A DNA stretch of 64,000 nt from Astragalus membranaceus (GCA_039519185.1 CM076847.1:83303100-83367099); one strand, 5' to 3'. Shown: positions 1 to 11,618, counted from the stretch's first letter. Made by a program: numbers and translations. The notes: generated by a model from the sequence alone, not told the origin.

Positions 1-387
1 CAGTTTCGATAAATGGGCCTGTGGCTGGTTTTTTGGACCTAATTTAGCCTTTTTGTTCAAAAAGCCATAAAAATGATAATAAAGAAAAATCAGATTTAAA
101 AAAATTACAACATCCCAAAATATAATAAAATCAGAATTAAAATTTATTTTACAATAATCCAAAAAAATACAAAATAAATTAAAAAATACAAAAAAAATAA
201 TAAAATCCGAAAATACATAAAAATAAAAATAAAAGCAAAAGAGGCGCCTCAGCCTAAAGGAAAAAACAGCAGCTGAACCCTAGTCCTTTCCTTGCTCACC
301 AAGTACCCATCTTCTCCAACTCAAACCCAAAACATGCAAAAAAGGAAAGAAAGACGGAGAAGGATCAGAAAAACCCTAATTTCCGCC

Positions 388-395
388 TATATAAA
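388..395 (+). promoter_or_regulatory. TATA box of the Ogre-like LTR
   Basis: TATATAAA sits just after an AAACCCTAAT motif. The complete LTRs have TATAAAAA at the same relative place. This is the expected retroelement promoter position, upstream of the R region; the assignment is by position and motif only. Confidence 0.5.
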
Positions 396-2263
396 CAAGC
401 TGAATTCAGAGAGAAAATGACCCAAAAAATATTCACACACCCAGCAATTACACAGAATTTCAAAACCAAAAGACTAGGGTTTTCACACTAAAACCCTAAT
501 CCTAAAGCAATAAAAATCTAGAAGCAGTAGCAGTCAGTCAAACGAGAAGCAGCAATAGAGCAAGAGGGACAGGGATTAACAACAGATCTGTTTTCATTCC
601 GGAACCCAAGTTGGTTTTGTCTTTTAATTCGAACATGCGCTAGTAAAAATGTAGATATGAGATGTCAAATATTTGAAATTTCAAGTATGCTATTTTTTTA
701 AACATTGTGTAGTGTTGTATGTTATTCAAACAGTGAATAAGTAATTTGTTGTTGATAGGATTTCAGAATACCACAAGCAGTTTGAATAAAAGATTAGGGC
801 TTTAGATTCAATCTGTTCTAAAAAAACGAAGTTAGCAATTAGGCTCAGTTAGGAAATTAGGGTTTAATTAGAAATCGGTTGTTAATCAGAAATCAGAGAT
901 ACAAATGGTGGATGAAAGTTAGGGCTATAAAGAAGTAAGTTTGTTGATATCAGAACAAAATAGGTTTAAATCAGGGTTGTAAACACGTTAGGTTTTCTTT
1001 GAAATTTTATGCACAGATCAATTTGAGTACAATTAAATTAGGGTTTTAGTCTTTGAAATCAGGACTGGTTGAAATAGGATTTTGGTTGCTAAATGAAATT
1101 AGGGTTTAGAGGTTTTAAAGTCAGAACCGAAACAGGAAAAAAGAGGAATCGGGACTGAAACTCACCCTTTTAGCTCCGACCACCATAGACGGTGGTCGTC
1201 CTCCCCAATCACGTCGTCACCGTCAGAACACCGTCAGCTCTAGTCCTTCCCGTCACCGTTGGTCGTGCATCACCCAGAGAAACAAAAAAAACATAAAAAT
1301 AAGAAGATCAGAATCAGAATAGAAGAGTGAAGAGAAAGGAGAAAATATATAAAAGAAAAAAACAACAGGAACCGAAGCCTTACTTATTAGTTCCGGCCAC
1401 CGTAGACGGTGGCCGTTCGCTCCAAATCACCATCGCCGTAGCCAAAAACCCCCACTGTACTCTCCCCTTCGCAAAAATCCAGATTTGGGGTAGAAGAAAG
1501 CATAAAATAAGGGTCAGAACCGTACTTACACTTCTGGTCACTGTAGACGGTGGCCGTTTGCCCCAGACTACGAACATCACCACTATTTCTTCACGCACCG
1601 TCGAACCCCTTTCACTTCGCCTTTCGTTCTGCCTCCAACAGAAATCGCATCCATTTCTTTCCCTCCTTTCTCACCATTCTGCAAAGCAGCGCCGTGAGGA
1701 AGGGAAGGTGAAGGTTTGGGTTGTGTTGGTGGCGGAGGAAAAAGGGAGAGTGAGGTTTGGGACGTTTGGGTTGACGGCAAAAAAAAGAGAGAGGTTTGGT
1801 TTGACGTTTACGGCGGTGGACGAAGAAGAGAGGAGAGGATGGGTCACGGCTCCGTGGAGTGAGGCGGAGAAAAAGGGGAAATGAGAGAAATTAGGGTTGA
1901 GAGAGACTGGGTTTGGGACGGCGCCGCGAGAGAGAGTGAAAGGGAATTAGGTTTAGGTTTTTTTTAGAATGCCTTATATAGTATGGAAACCTAGGGTTAT
2001 TTTGGTCTTTTCATTTAACTCAGAATACTACTTACACCCCTCGTTTTCCTGTATACGCCTCCCCCCTGAAAATCCCATGAATTCGTGGACCAGTCTACAA
2101 ACTGGGCTGCTGCTTTTCACACCCAGTTTTAATAATACAACTCCCTTCTGCAAACTGCACCCCATTTTACTATTGCACCCTCTGTTTTCGTTTTTATTAT
2201 TTTCTTTTACAAAAAACCTATAAAAATAAATAGATGAATATTTCGTTTTCAAAAAATGTAAAT

Positions 2264-2660
2264 AGGGGACTAAGTCGACTGTACAGTCGGGTTAGTCTGC
2301 TTTTTAGGTCACTTATGAACCGTTACAGATCATGTCCTAAAATCCCTATTTAAAACAAACAATTTCTAAATCAAAATAAACACAAACATACTTCTTTCCA
2401 CGAATCAAATTCTCAAAGTAGGGGACTAAGCCGACTGTACAGACGGGTTAGTCAGCGTTCAAGGATGAATGAGCCGTACAGCTCAGGAATCCTAAAACCC
2501 CTATTCCAATTAAACCAACACACTTCAAATCATTTTCCAAACTCCAAAAACTCTATTTTCCAAAAATAGGGGACTAAGCCGACTGTACAGACGGGTTAGT
2601 CAGCGTTCTAGGACGGATGAGCTGTACAGCTCAATAATCCTAAAACCCCTATATTAAAAA
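2264..2660 (+). repeat. Three tandem sub-repeats (about 150 bp) in the Ogre-like LTR
   Basis: Each unit starts AGGGGACTAAG, has CGACTGTACAG and a GGGTTAGTC core, and ends with a CCTAAAACCCCTAT-like block. Unit starts are near 2264, 2420 and 2568. The same array recurs at about 53150-53560 in the complete 5' LTR, so it is a fixed part of this LTR family rather than a recent local duplication. Confidence 0.8.
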
Positions 2661-3059
2661 ACATCAACCAACAAACATTTTTCTACCCAAGAACTACGTA
2701 GCTTTGATTTCTCCATCGCACCTGGAGATACGTAGGAGCAGGGGCCCACACCTGTCAAGCACAAAAAACTAAATTTTTTATTAAGTCTTTTTCTTCAAAA
2801 TAAAAAAGGGTAAAATAAATATTTTCAAAATTAATATTCTTTCCTACAACTAGTTAGCAGGTAACCTTCCTTAGGAAGGATGTCGTGGGGTGCTAATACC
2901 TTCCCCATGCAGAACTGACTCCCAAACCCTTATCTGGTCTCAAGGACCCTTATCCATTCCAAAAGGAATTTTCCAATGTTTGCCCTTAAACTAAACTTTG
3001 GTGGCGGCTTCATTTTTGAACCTTCGAGGAATCGTCACCCGAATTTTTCGGTCGCTACA

Positions 3060-3488
3060 CTGATGTATGTTGAAATCAATTTCAAACCAGTATTAGAATT
3101 CTTCGGTCTGACTCTGATGGTGAGTATATGTCTCATGAGTTTCATGAATTCTTACAGCAAAAAGGTATACTGTCTCAACGATCTTGTCCCAATACCCCTC
3201 AGCAAAATGGTGTTGCAGAACGTAAGAATCGTCACTTGTTGGATGTGACGCTGCCTTACTTCTCCAGGCCTCTGTTCCATCCAAATTTTGGGTGGAGGCT
3301 CTTTCCACAGCTGTCTTTTTGATCAACCGTCTTCCTTCCACGGTGATCGGGTTTGATTCTCCTTACTTTCGCCTTTTTAAAACTCAGCCTGATTCAGTAG
3401 TTTACATACTTTTGGGTGTGTATATTTTGTTCACCTCCCATCCACTGAAAGACATAAGCTTGGAGCACAATCTGTCCAATGTGCATTT
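3060..3488 (+). pseudogene. Ty1/copia integrase remnant, frameshifted and 5'-truncated
   Basis: Reading across frames recovers the C-terminal half of a copia integrase core. In the 3128 frame a DGEY-like block is followed by SHEFHEFLQQKGI, then PQQNGVAERKNRHLLD, which includes the catalytic-glutamate region typical of copia integrases. The frame shifts several times within 400 bp, so no integrase could be made. The N-terminal half (gag, protease, zinc finger) is absent because the Ogre-like LTR ending at 3059 cuts into it. It continues into the RT/RNase H frame that follows. Confidence 0.8.
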
Positions 3489-5360
3489 ATGGGGTATAGT
3501 CAGTCTCATAAGGGTTTTGTGTGTTATGATGTCTCTATCCATCGTTTTCGCATTTCTAGGAATGTGACATTTTTTGATAATCAGTTTATGTTTCCTTACT
3601 CTTCTCCTGGATTGAACGAAATTGCTATACTTCCCCAATTCCAACCAGGACTCGTTCCCACTTCCCCTTCTGACGCTGATCCGCCACCTGATCCTGATCT
3701 TGTACCTCCTGCACCACGGCGTTCTAGTAGAACGTCTCGAGCACCTGATAGATATTCCCCAGACAGGTTTGATTCCTCACATACTGCTTTAACTGCTTCT
3801 CTATATGGAACATCTATTCCTACTTGTTATTCACAGGCTGTTAAAGATGTCTCTTGGGTAAATGCCATGAATGAAGAACTTCGGGCCCTTCAGGACAATT
3901 TCACTTGGGATATTGTTCATTGCCCTCCTGGTATCAAACCCATAGGCTGTAAATGGGTTTATTCTGTGAAATTGAATTCTGATGGATCTCTCAATCGGTA
4001 CAAGGCTCGATTGGTTGCTTTAGGAAACAAGCAGGAATATGGTATTGATTATGATGAGACATTTGCACCAGTTGCTAAAATGACTACTGTTAGAATAATG
4101 CTCTCTATAGCTGCTTCTCATGGGTGGTCTCTCCACCAAATGGATGTGAAGAATGCATTTCTTCATGGCGACCTGGCTGAAGATATTTATATGACTCCTC
4201 CTCAGGGCCTATTCTCTTTATCTAAGGGGGTGTGCAAGCTCAAACGCTCTCTATATGGTTTGAAACAGGCGCCTAGATCTTGGTATGCAAAATTCTATTC
4301 CACTCTACTTGGGTTCTCTTTTACTCAAAGTCAGTATGATTCTTCTTTGTTCATTCACCGCACATCTACGGGCATTGTTCTGCTCCTTCTTTATGTTGAT
4401 GATATGATCATTACTGGTTCTGATGCAGCATCCATACAGGAAGTTAAACAAAAGCTTCAAGCCTCATTTCAAATGAAAGACCTTGGTCTTTTACATTATT
4501 TTCTTGGACTCGAGGTTCATTTTACCTCTAAGGGTATATTTCTCCATCAGCATAAGTATGCCACCGACCTTGATGCTATGGCTGGCCTCCAATCTGCTAA
4601 TCCTGTGAATACTCCTCTTGAAGTTAATGTCAAATACCACCGTGACGAGGGTGAACTTTTGACTGGTCCTTTATTGTATCGACAGCTCGTGGGTAGTCTT
4701 AACTACATGACCATTACACGACCCAACATTTCATTTGCTGTTCAGCAAGTAAGTCAGCTCATGCATTCTCCTCGTCATCTTCACTTGGCAGCGGTTCGTC
4801 ATATAATTCGCTACTTGAAGGGTACCTCTCAACGAGGTTTATTCTTTCCTAGTGGAACCCCTCTTAAGTTGAGTGCCTACAGTGATGCTGATTGGGCTGG
4901 GTGTCCTGACACTCGCCGCTCTGTCACTGGTTGGTGCATGTTTCTTGGTTCTTCGTTAATCTCATGGAAAAGTAAGAAGCAAGCGAGAGTCTCTAAGTCC
5001 TCAACCGAATCGGAGTATTGTGCTATGTCTACGGCTTGCTCAGAAATATTTTGGCTTCGTGGTCTTTTGGGTGAACTTGGATTTCCTCAAACCGAACCGA
5101 CATTTCTCTATGCTGAAAATACAAGTGCCATTCAGATTATTGCAAATCCGGTTTTTCATGAGCGTACTAAGCATATCGAAGTTGATTGTCATGCTATTCG
5201 TGAAGTCTATGATAATCATGTTATATCCATCCCTCATATCAATACTCAATTTCAAGTTGCAGATATTTTGACCAAAGTTGTTCCTTGTCCACGCCATAAG
5301 TTTCTTGTCAGTAAATTGATGCTCCTTGATGACCCGCATCAATTTGAGGGGGTGATGTGA
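3489..5360 (+). pseudogene. Ty1/copia reverse transcriptase-RNase H open frame
   Basis: A 623-codon open frame. It begins with the integrase C-terminal GYSQSHKGFVCYD block and a Pro/Asp-rich linker. The RT follows from about residue 125, with NRYKARLVALGNKQEYGIDY, QMDVKNAFLHGD, LYGLKQAPRSWY and the catalytic YVDD near residue 300. RNase H follows, with SDADWAGCPDTRRS and STESEY. The motif that normally reads YADN in copia RNase H is YAEN here (near residue 541), a substitution at a catalytic aspartate. The frame is uninterrupted, but the upstream gag-integrase part is missing or broken, so I treat it as a dead half element. A polypurine tract follows the stop region. Confidence 0.9.
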
Positions 5361-5604
5361 ATAAGGAAATAAGGAAGTTGTAAATAGTAGATTTGTAGAT
5401 TTATTTATATGTATTTGGCCCAGGCCCGTTAGGTTTTCTCAGGGAAAAGCCTATTTAAACGCTTTAGTGTTTGTACTCAAGGCATCGAAACATAATCAAT
5501 AAAACGAAACTGCAGCTACTTTGTAGTCACAGACGTAGGCAAAGTTTGGCCGAACTGCGTAAACAATATCGTGTGTCCTGTTTTGACAGCGTTAGATATA
5601 TTTC
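5356..5604 (+). repeat. 3' LTR of the copia half element (right edge approximate)
   Basis: After the polypurine tract TTTGAGGGGGTGA comes TGTGAATAAGG, the usual start of such an LTR. A TATTTAAA TATA-like box (about 5452) and an AATAAAA polyadenylation-like signal (about 5498) are in the expected order. No 5' LTR lies in the window to compare, so the right end (a CA near 5604) is a guess. Confidence 0.55.
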
Positions 5605-6262
5605 ACCCCCGTCAACTTATTATGGTCCACCAACTCGACGGGCCACTAGTGGACTGGGGCGGGCTACCCTGCCAAGTTTAATTTTTTTTTTTTCCCTTGT
5701 TTTAACTATTAACATATATCTAAATTTTTTTAATGATTTTTTGATGGGTTTTGGCGGGCTAACTCACCAACCCGCCATTATTACCTTGTTTTTTGTGGGT
5801 TTGGGCAGGTCAATCGTCCTATTTAACCCCCAAAATATGATTTAATAACATTTATTTATTAATTTATTTTAATAGCATGCTAGCCCGCCAATCCGTCAAA
5901 AGACTGGGTGGGCTTCATTTCTTAACTCATTGTTCTTTAGCGGGCTCGCGGCACGACACAGTGGGTCATCCCTTTATGCCATCCATAGTAGGTGATGAGG
6001 ACATTATTTTTAGTTTGTCCAAGGCCTTCAAATCTAAGGACCGGATCGTGGTCCATTGTTGTGCCTTTGATTTATCATCTACATTGTTAGCTTCTCAACC
6101 TCCCGTGGTTTCGCTCTTATGCCAATTGAACTTAATGAAATATAGCAAAAGAAAATGGGTTTTAATGTATTTCAAAAAATCTTAACCGAAAAATTAATCT
6201 TATCGAAGCAATGTATAAAGATCTTAATTAACGAAAGGAAAACTTTTGTCTTGAGAAATCTT
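5605..6262. other. No gene; repeat debris with GGCGGGCTAACCCGCC-like motifs
   Basis: The left half carries several short inverted GGCGGGCT / AGCCCGCC motifs and runs of CGGGC, reminiscent of non-autonomous hAT elements. I found no matched termini or TSD, so the class is not assigned. From about 6000 to 6262 the sequence is ordinary AT-rich DNA with no coding signal. Confidence 0.4.
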
Positions 6263-6499
6263 TGTTAGGCACTGGTAGAGGAAAGAATTGAAAGAAGAAC
6301 AAACTGTATTCATTGAGTTATGAATTGATGTACAGAGTTTATATACAAACTAAGTGAATCGTAACAACTAGCTAACTGATTAATAACAAATGCAGTTAGC
6401 TTACAAACTGACTAAAACAGAATTAACAAACTAACCCCAAATAAGGGTATTACATCACAACACTAAATTCACAGTGACACATCAGCTAATTAGCCATCA
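6263..6499 (-). repeat. 3' LTR of the minus-strand copia element
   Basis: 237 bp, starting TGTTAGG and ending GCCATCA on the plus strand. It aligns without gaps to 10611-10847. Confidence 0.93.
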
Positions 6500-6514
6500 T
6501 TGCCTCTCCTAAAC
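6500..6514 (-). other. Polypurine tract of the minus-strand copia element
   Basis: Read on the minus strand it is TTTAGGAGAGGCAA, directly before the 3' LTR, where plus-strand DNA synthesis would start. Confidence 0.7.
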
Positions 6515-6720
6515 TGATATTGCTAGCAGCATAGCAGGTTACGGATTGCAGTATCTTCCATTCTGGTCTTCCATGACAGTCATCCCAAGCTTCTTTCTCA
6601 GCATGAGAAATGACTCTAATTTCAGAGGCTTAGTCATTATATCAGCTACTTGATCAGCTGAGTTGCAGTGAATCAACTGAATTACTTCATCATTGCACAA
6701 ATCTCTTAAGAAGTGAAACC

Positions 6721-9700
6721 TTATAGTTTGCTTCTTCCATGCATGACAGGATTCTTTGACAGCTTTATGGTGGAGCTGTTATCACAGTAGACCACAGTTG
6801 CTTTATTCTGAGGTGATCCTATCTTGTCTAAAATTCTCCTTAGCCACGCACAGGCTGCAGCTGCATTAAACATTGCCTCAGTGGTGGATACAGTAACAAC
6901 TGGTTGTTTCTTTGAAGCCCAGCTAATTAACAGCAGCATCAGAGAGCAGGAACACATATCCAGACGTACTTCTCCTATCATCACAATCACCTACATAATC
7001 ACTGTCAGTAAAGCCATTCAATTCTGCTTTACATTGATGTTTTCCAGTAGGTGTTCTGTATAATATTCCAAGGTTTATAGTTATAGAGCCTTGGATATAT
7101 CTCAACTCTTGTCACAACTACTAAATGAGTCTCAGTAAGCCTCTCCATGTACCTGCTTGCTAGGCATACTGCATACATCAAATCAGGCCTAGTTGCAGTG
7201 AGATACATAAGGCTACCTATCATTTGTTTGTACACGGTTGCATCCACAACTTTACCATCACCATTTCTAGTTAATTTGTTCCCAGGCACTATAGGATTTG
7301 TCACAGCTTTACTGTCTTCCATTCCAAATCGTTTAAGTATCTCTCTAGCATACTTTTGTTGACAGATAAAGATCCATGTTTCAGTTTGATTAACTTCTAT
7401 GCCCAGAAAGAACTTCATCCTTCCCAAATCAGACATTTCGAATTCCAGTTTCATTGATTCTTTGAATTCACTGCACATTGCTTCATTACTTCCAGTGTAG
7501 ATGAGATCATCCACATAAAAACTTACCACCAGTAATTCTCCTTCACTTCCTACTTTAATAAACAAGGTATGCTCATGAGGGAACTTGTTGAATCCTTGTT
7601 TGACAAAGTACGATTCAATTCAGCCGTACCATGTTCTTGGTGCCTGTTTTAGGTCATAGAGAGCCTTTTATAACTTATACACCTTGGTTTCTTTACCCTT
7701 TACTACATAACCATTTGGATGAGTCACATAGACATTTTCACTCAGTTTACCGTGCAAGAATGCACTCTTGACATCAAGCTGAAATACTTTCCATCCTTTC
7801 AAGGCAGCCATTGCAAGGATATTTCTGATTGTATCCCATCTAGCAACTGGTGCGAATACCTCATTGTAGTCTATACCATGTCTTTGAGCATATCCTTTAG
7901 CCACGAGTCTGGCTTTGTGTTTTTCTACCTTTCCTTCTTCATTGATTTTGGTTTTGAATATCCACTTGACCCCAATTGGCAGTGGCATTGGCTGGAAGAT
8001 CTACTAATTTCCATGTACTGTTCCTTTCTATAGAATGCATCTCAGCATCAATTGCTTTTCTCCAAGTTGAGCTCTGTACAGCTTCCTCATAAGTGGTTGG
8101 ATCAGTTGATTCAAATATTGCTAAACTCATTTCATCAGTGACTGATAGACTCAATTCATTGGTAGCATAATCATTCAACCACACAGGAGGTCTCCTTGTT
8201 CTTTTCTCCCCATCCTTACTGCTCTCTTCTCTTGGTACATCATTCTGATCATCATCAGTAGCTTCTGGTTCAATATTCTGATCTGTGTTTTCTGTTACAG
8301 ACTCAGTTCCTATATTCTCAGTAGCTAGATCTTCTTCATCACAGTCAACATTCACACTTCTCTTACTGCTATCCTCCTTGCCCCAGTTCCATTTTTCCCC
8401 TTCAACAAATTTTACATCCCTGCTTATTATTACTTTCTTTGTAGCTGGATTGTAAAGTCTATAAGCTTTAGACTCTTCGCTCAATCCCAAGAAAATACAC
8501 TTGACACTCTTATCATCTAATTTCCTTCTTTGGGCATCATCTACATGACCAAATCCAATGCACCCTAAGGTTCTGAAGTGCCCAACTGATGGTTTCACCC
8601 CACTCCATGCTTCTAGAGGTGTACAGTCTTTAACCATTAAAGCAGGGCTTCTATTAAGGACATAGGTAGATCAATTGACAGCTTCAGGCCAGAATTCCTT
8701 AGGAACTTCCTTCTCAGAGAGCATACTTTTTACCATATTCATAATGGTCCTATTTCTTCTCTCAGCTACCCCATTCTGCTGAGGTGTATAGGCAGCTGTG
8801 AGTTGCCTTTTTATACCATTATCACTGCAAAAGGAATTGAATTCTATTGAATTAAACTCACCTCCTCTGTCAGTTCTAAGACACTTAATAACCTCTCCTG
8901 ATTCCTTCTCAACCACGTTTCTATATTTTCTAAAAACTTCTAAGGCACCAGATTTTTCAATCAAGAAATACACCCACACCTTTCTACTATAATCATCAAT
9001 GAAGGTAATAAAATACCTCTTTTTGCTGTTAGATTTTGGTGTAATAGGCCCACAAATGTCTGAGTGAACTAATTCCAGCACTTTAGATGCTCTCCAAGTA
9101 CTTTCTTTTGGGAAGACTTCTCTATGTTGCTTTCCTTTCAAACAATCATCACAAACTTTTGATGATTCTTGCAGCTCAGGTAGCCCTCTGACCATGTCTT
9201 TCAGTAACAGAGTTCTGAGACCTTTGTAGCTCAAATACCCGAATCTGCAGTGCCATAGGTGACCTAGATCACTTTCTTCTACTTTATTGCATAACTCAGA
9301 AAGAAGAGCAAGGGGAAATACATGACCTGTTATGATGAACATTTGGTTTCTGGTCATGGTGCTTGTGATGATGAGCCCCTTCTTCTTGTGATAAACTTTG
9401 CATTTGTTGTCTTCAAATATCACTTTGAGTCCCTTTTCTTGAAGTTGACCAATGCTCAGGAGATTATTCTTCAAATCTGGTACATAGTATACATCAATAA
9501 CAACCTGGATGATGCCTTGTATCTTTAATTTCACACTCCCTTTTCCTTTCATAGCCAATCTTGAACAATTTCCCATCTTGACACTGGAAAACCACTCTCT
9601 CGTGCCACACATATGATTGCTGCAACCTAAATCTAAAAACCATAGATCTTTCGTGCAATCTTGACTCTGTTCTTCATCTTTGATAGCCATCAATAGGACT

Positions 9701-9779
9701 GGTTCTTCATCATCATACTCATTGTAGTTGGCGCCTTCTTCCCAGCTAGAGCACTCACTTTGATAATGCCCTAACTTAC
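6721..9779 (-). pseudogene. Copia pol remnant: protease, integrase, RT, RNase H
   Basis: Reading leftwards: protease WFLDLGCSNHMCG near 9640, where the usual D-S/T-G triad is DLG; integrase zinc-finger region and core with LVHSDICGPI, DDYSR and PQQNGVAERRNRT to 8671; then a TGA in place of a likely Trp codon. The integrase C-terminus and linker (8637-7939) lead to a frameshift near 7985. RT blocks follow: KARLVAKGYAQRHGIDY, QLDVKSAFLHGK and FYVDDLIYTG. RNase H ends with STTEA and YCDNSS near 6790. Several stops and at least three frameshifts make it non-functional. Motifs place it in the TNT1-like copia group; the exact lineage was not resolved. Confidence 0.9.
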
Positions 9780-10514
9780 GACACTTGTAACATTCAATGT
9801 GCTCCTTGTTGGCTTATTGTCTCCCTCTACCCCTGCCTCGCCCTCTACCTCTTTCTCTAGTCCCTATTCTTCCACCAACAGTGACTTTGAGGGCTTGTCC
9901 CTCTTCTTTGTGTTTCTTCATTCTTGATTCATGAACCAACAATTTACTTTGTAACTCTTCTATGGTCAAGGCTGTTACATCATTGGATTCCTCTATAGAG
10001 CATACCCCATATTCAAATCTGGAACTCATGGAACGAAGTATCTTTTCTGCCACTGATGACTGTTGCATCACTTTCTAGTCGCTTTCATTTTGTTCACGAT
10101 ACCTAGGATTCTTGAAAAGAACTCAGTCACCGTTTCTTCATTCTTCATGTGCAACATTTCATATTCTTTTCTTAATGCTTACAATTGAGCTCTCTTTACC
10201 TTTGTAGAACCTTGAAATCGCTGCTTCATTGTGTCCCATATTTGTTTGGCAGTGTCTTTCTGCATGATTGTCTCAATGATATCTCTTTCAATCGCTTCAA
10301 AGAGGTAGTTTTTAGCCTTTAGATCCTTCAATCGGCCATCTTCAGTCGCCTTCAACTGTTCTGGTGTCGCGTTCTCCATGGAAACTGGAATCCCTAATTC
10401 CACCACGCTCCAATAATCCTTCGATCGGAGAAGATTCTCCATCAACAATGCCCAATGTTCAAAATAACTATCGAATTTGGGAATCTATGGCGTGAGGAAC
10501 TCTCTTTCTGCCAT
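9780..10514 (-). pseudogene. Copia gag remnant with zinc knuckle
   Basis: The start is the ATG at 10514-10512. A TAG follows within about ten codons, another stop (TAA) follows KVKRAQL near 10180, and a frameshift lies near 10075. Recognisable blocks are HWALLMENLLRSKDYW, the UBN2-type gag core (KQIWDTMKQRFQGSTKVKRAQL), the TIEELQSKLLVHE block, a Gly/Arg-rich tail and the CCHC knuckle CYKCRKLGHYQSEC near 9775-9800. It is continuous with the pol remnant, as in copia elements that make one polyprotein. Confidence 0.88.
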
Positions 10515-10596
10515 TGCTCTGATTTCTCGATCTCGCTTACAAATTCTTTTTCGCACTCGCACGAAAATGCAGTTTCTGGATCAGATCCCCTATGGA

Positions 10597-10608
10597 GCTC
10601 TGATACCA
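10597..10608 (-). other. tRNA-iMet primer-binding site
   Basis: On the minus strand the sequence just inside the 5' LTR reads TGGTATCAGAGC, the standard copia primer site complementary to initiator methionine tRNA, two bases after the LTR end. Confidence 0.92.
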
Positions 10609-10610
10609 GT

Positions 10611-10847
10611 TGTTAGGAACTGGTAGAGGAAAGAATTGAAAGAAGAATAGACTGTATTCATTGAGTTATGAATTTATGTACAGATTTTATATACAAACTA
10701 AGTGAATCGTAACAACTAGCTAACTGATTAGTAACAAATGCAGTTAGCTTGCAAACTGACTAAAACAGAATTAACAAACTAACCCCAAATAAGGGTATTA
10801 CATCACAACACTAAGTTCACAGTGACACATCAGCTAATTAGCCATCA
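10611..10847 (-). repeat. 5' LTR of the minus-strand copia element
   Basis: 237 bp, TGTTAGG...GCCATCA on the plus strand, 8 differences from 6263-6499 by eye (about 3.4%). Confidence 0.93.
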
Positions 10848-10917
10848 ATCTCTTAGGGTATGTTTGGGAGGGGAGGGGAGGGGAGTGGATGGAGGGCTTT
10901 GGAAAGATTTTTCTATA

Positions 10918-10921
<4 letters not shown>

Positions 10922-10967
<46 letters not shown>
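10922..10967. repeat. (AT)n microsatellite
   Basis: About 46 bp of uninterrupted TA/AT dinucleotides inside the MITE. Confidence 0.95.
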
Positions 10968-10970
<3 letters not shown>

Positions 10971-11026
10971 TGAGATTTTAAAAGAATAACATGATAGATA
11001 ACACTATAACACTTTTAATCACACGT

Positions 11027-11376
11027 TGTTCCGGAATGAGTTCATCAATTTCGGAATGGAGGGCACACTGGCGATCTGTACGTGCACCGAGGCTAGCAAC
11101 GGTAGAGATCGCGCGCCTGCATCCAACAACTTGGATCTCTTTCTCTTTTACGTGCCACGGCGCACCTAACCCCTGTCAACACCTATAAATACCCATGCAT
11201 TCATTGCGTCAAGTACACCTTCTTTCTCTACCTCATATTGGCTACCACTTGCTAACTTGAGCGTTGGAGTGTCTGCAGGTACCACCCCAGACTCTGGGCT
11301 CTGAAGGACGACATTCGCAAGAGCACTGCCGACTTACCACCACCTCATCAACCGAATCTGGGTAAGGCACAGAACA
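11027..11376 (+). mobile_element. Probable 350-bp solo LTR inside the MITE
   Basis: The ends are TGTTC...GAACA, a 5-bp inverted terminal match. The flanks are CACGT (11022-11026) and CACCT (11377-11381), a TSD with one mismatch. The segment is far more GC-rich than the surrounding MITE, has a CTATAAATA box (about 11180) and an LTR-like 3' half with TTGAGCGTTGGAGTG and GCAGGTACCACCCC. No second copy is in the window, so the assignment rests on the ends, TSD and composition. Confidence 0.6.
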
Positions 11377-11543
11377 CACCTCATTTATGTTTGAAGACAT
11401 TTTATAGCTTCCTTAATTTTGAATATAAAAATATGCCCTCCCCTCCCAAAACTCCCTTCCAAACATACCCTTAGACAAAAGCTACTTTTATGTATATTCT
11501 TAAAGAAAAGATTTTGAGAGGTATAGTAGTGCAAATATAAACA

Positions 11544-11560
11544 ATATATATATATATATT

Positions 11561-11614
<54 letters not shown>
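11544..11614. repeat. Compound (AT)n(GA)n microsatellite
   Basis: About 40 bp of TA repeats with one interruption run directly into about 31 bp of GA repeats. The neighbouring bases 11471-11543 and 11615-11782 hold no gene that I can see. Confidence 0.95.

Positions 11615-11618
<4 letters not shown>

Larger units (their letters stand above)
1..3059 (+). mobile_element. Ogre-like LTR, left end outside window (3' LTR or solo LTR)
   Basis: This stretch matches, block by block, the 3.2-kb LTR at 50752-53950: the same ACCCTAGTCC block, the same CGACCACCGT hairpins, the same three sub-repeats and the same end (GGTCGCTACA at 3050-3059). The next bases are copia integrase sequence, not the TGGCGAC primer site that follows a 5' LTR, so it is either a 3' LTR or a solo LTR inserted into the copia element. 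It is visibly diverged from the LTR pair further right, so it belongs to an older or sister copy. Which of the two it is cannot be decided without the sequence to the left. The open frames inside it (for example 1327-1884) have no recognisable protein and lie in LTR sequence. Confidence 0.85.
6263..10847 (-). mobile_element. Full-length Ty1/copia (TNT1-type) element, inactivated
   Basis: A 4,585-bp element on the minus strand. Two 237-bp LTRs (6263-6499 and 10611-10847), both TG...CA, differ at 8 positions by my count. Flanks are ATCTT (6258-6262) and ATCTC (10848-10852), a 5-bp TSD with one mismatch. The primer site is complementary to initiator Met tRNA and there is a polypurine tract. The internal region has gag, protease, integrase, RT and RNase H in copia order, broken by many stops and frameshifts. 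It inserted right next to the MITE that begins at 10856. Confidence 0.95.
10856..11470. mobile_element. PIF/Harbinger-type (Tourist-like) MITE
   Basis: The termini are perfect inverted repeats GGGTATGTTTGG / CCAAACATACCC, and G-rich/C-rich stretches continue the symmetry inward. TTA directly flanks both ends (10853-10855 and 11471-11473). A 3-bp TTA TSD with a GGG-starting TIR is the PIF/Harbinger signature. No transposase is present. Much of its 615 bp comes from an inserted solo LTR and an (AT)n tract. Confidence 0.88.

Noticed and set aside
1327..1884. 185-codon frame in the left LTR
   Set aside because: Lies in LTR sequence, has no recognisable domain, and is not maintained in the other LTR copies.
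5471..5845. 124-codon frame after the first copia element
   Set aside because: It spans the LTR and repeat debris and has no similarity to a known protein that I can recognise.
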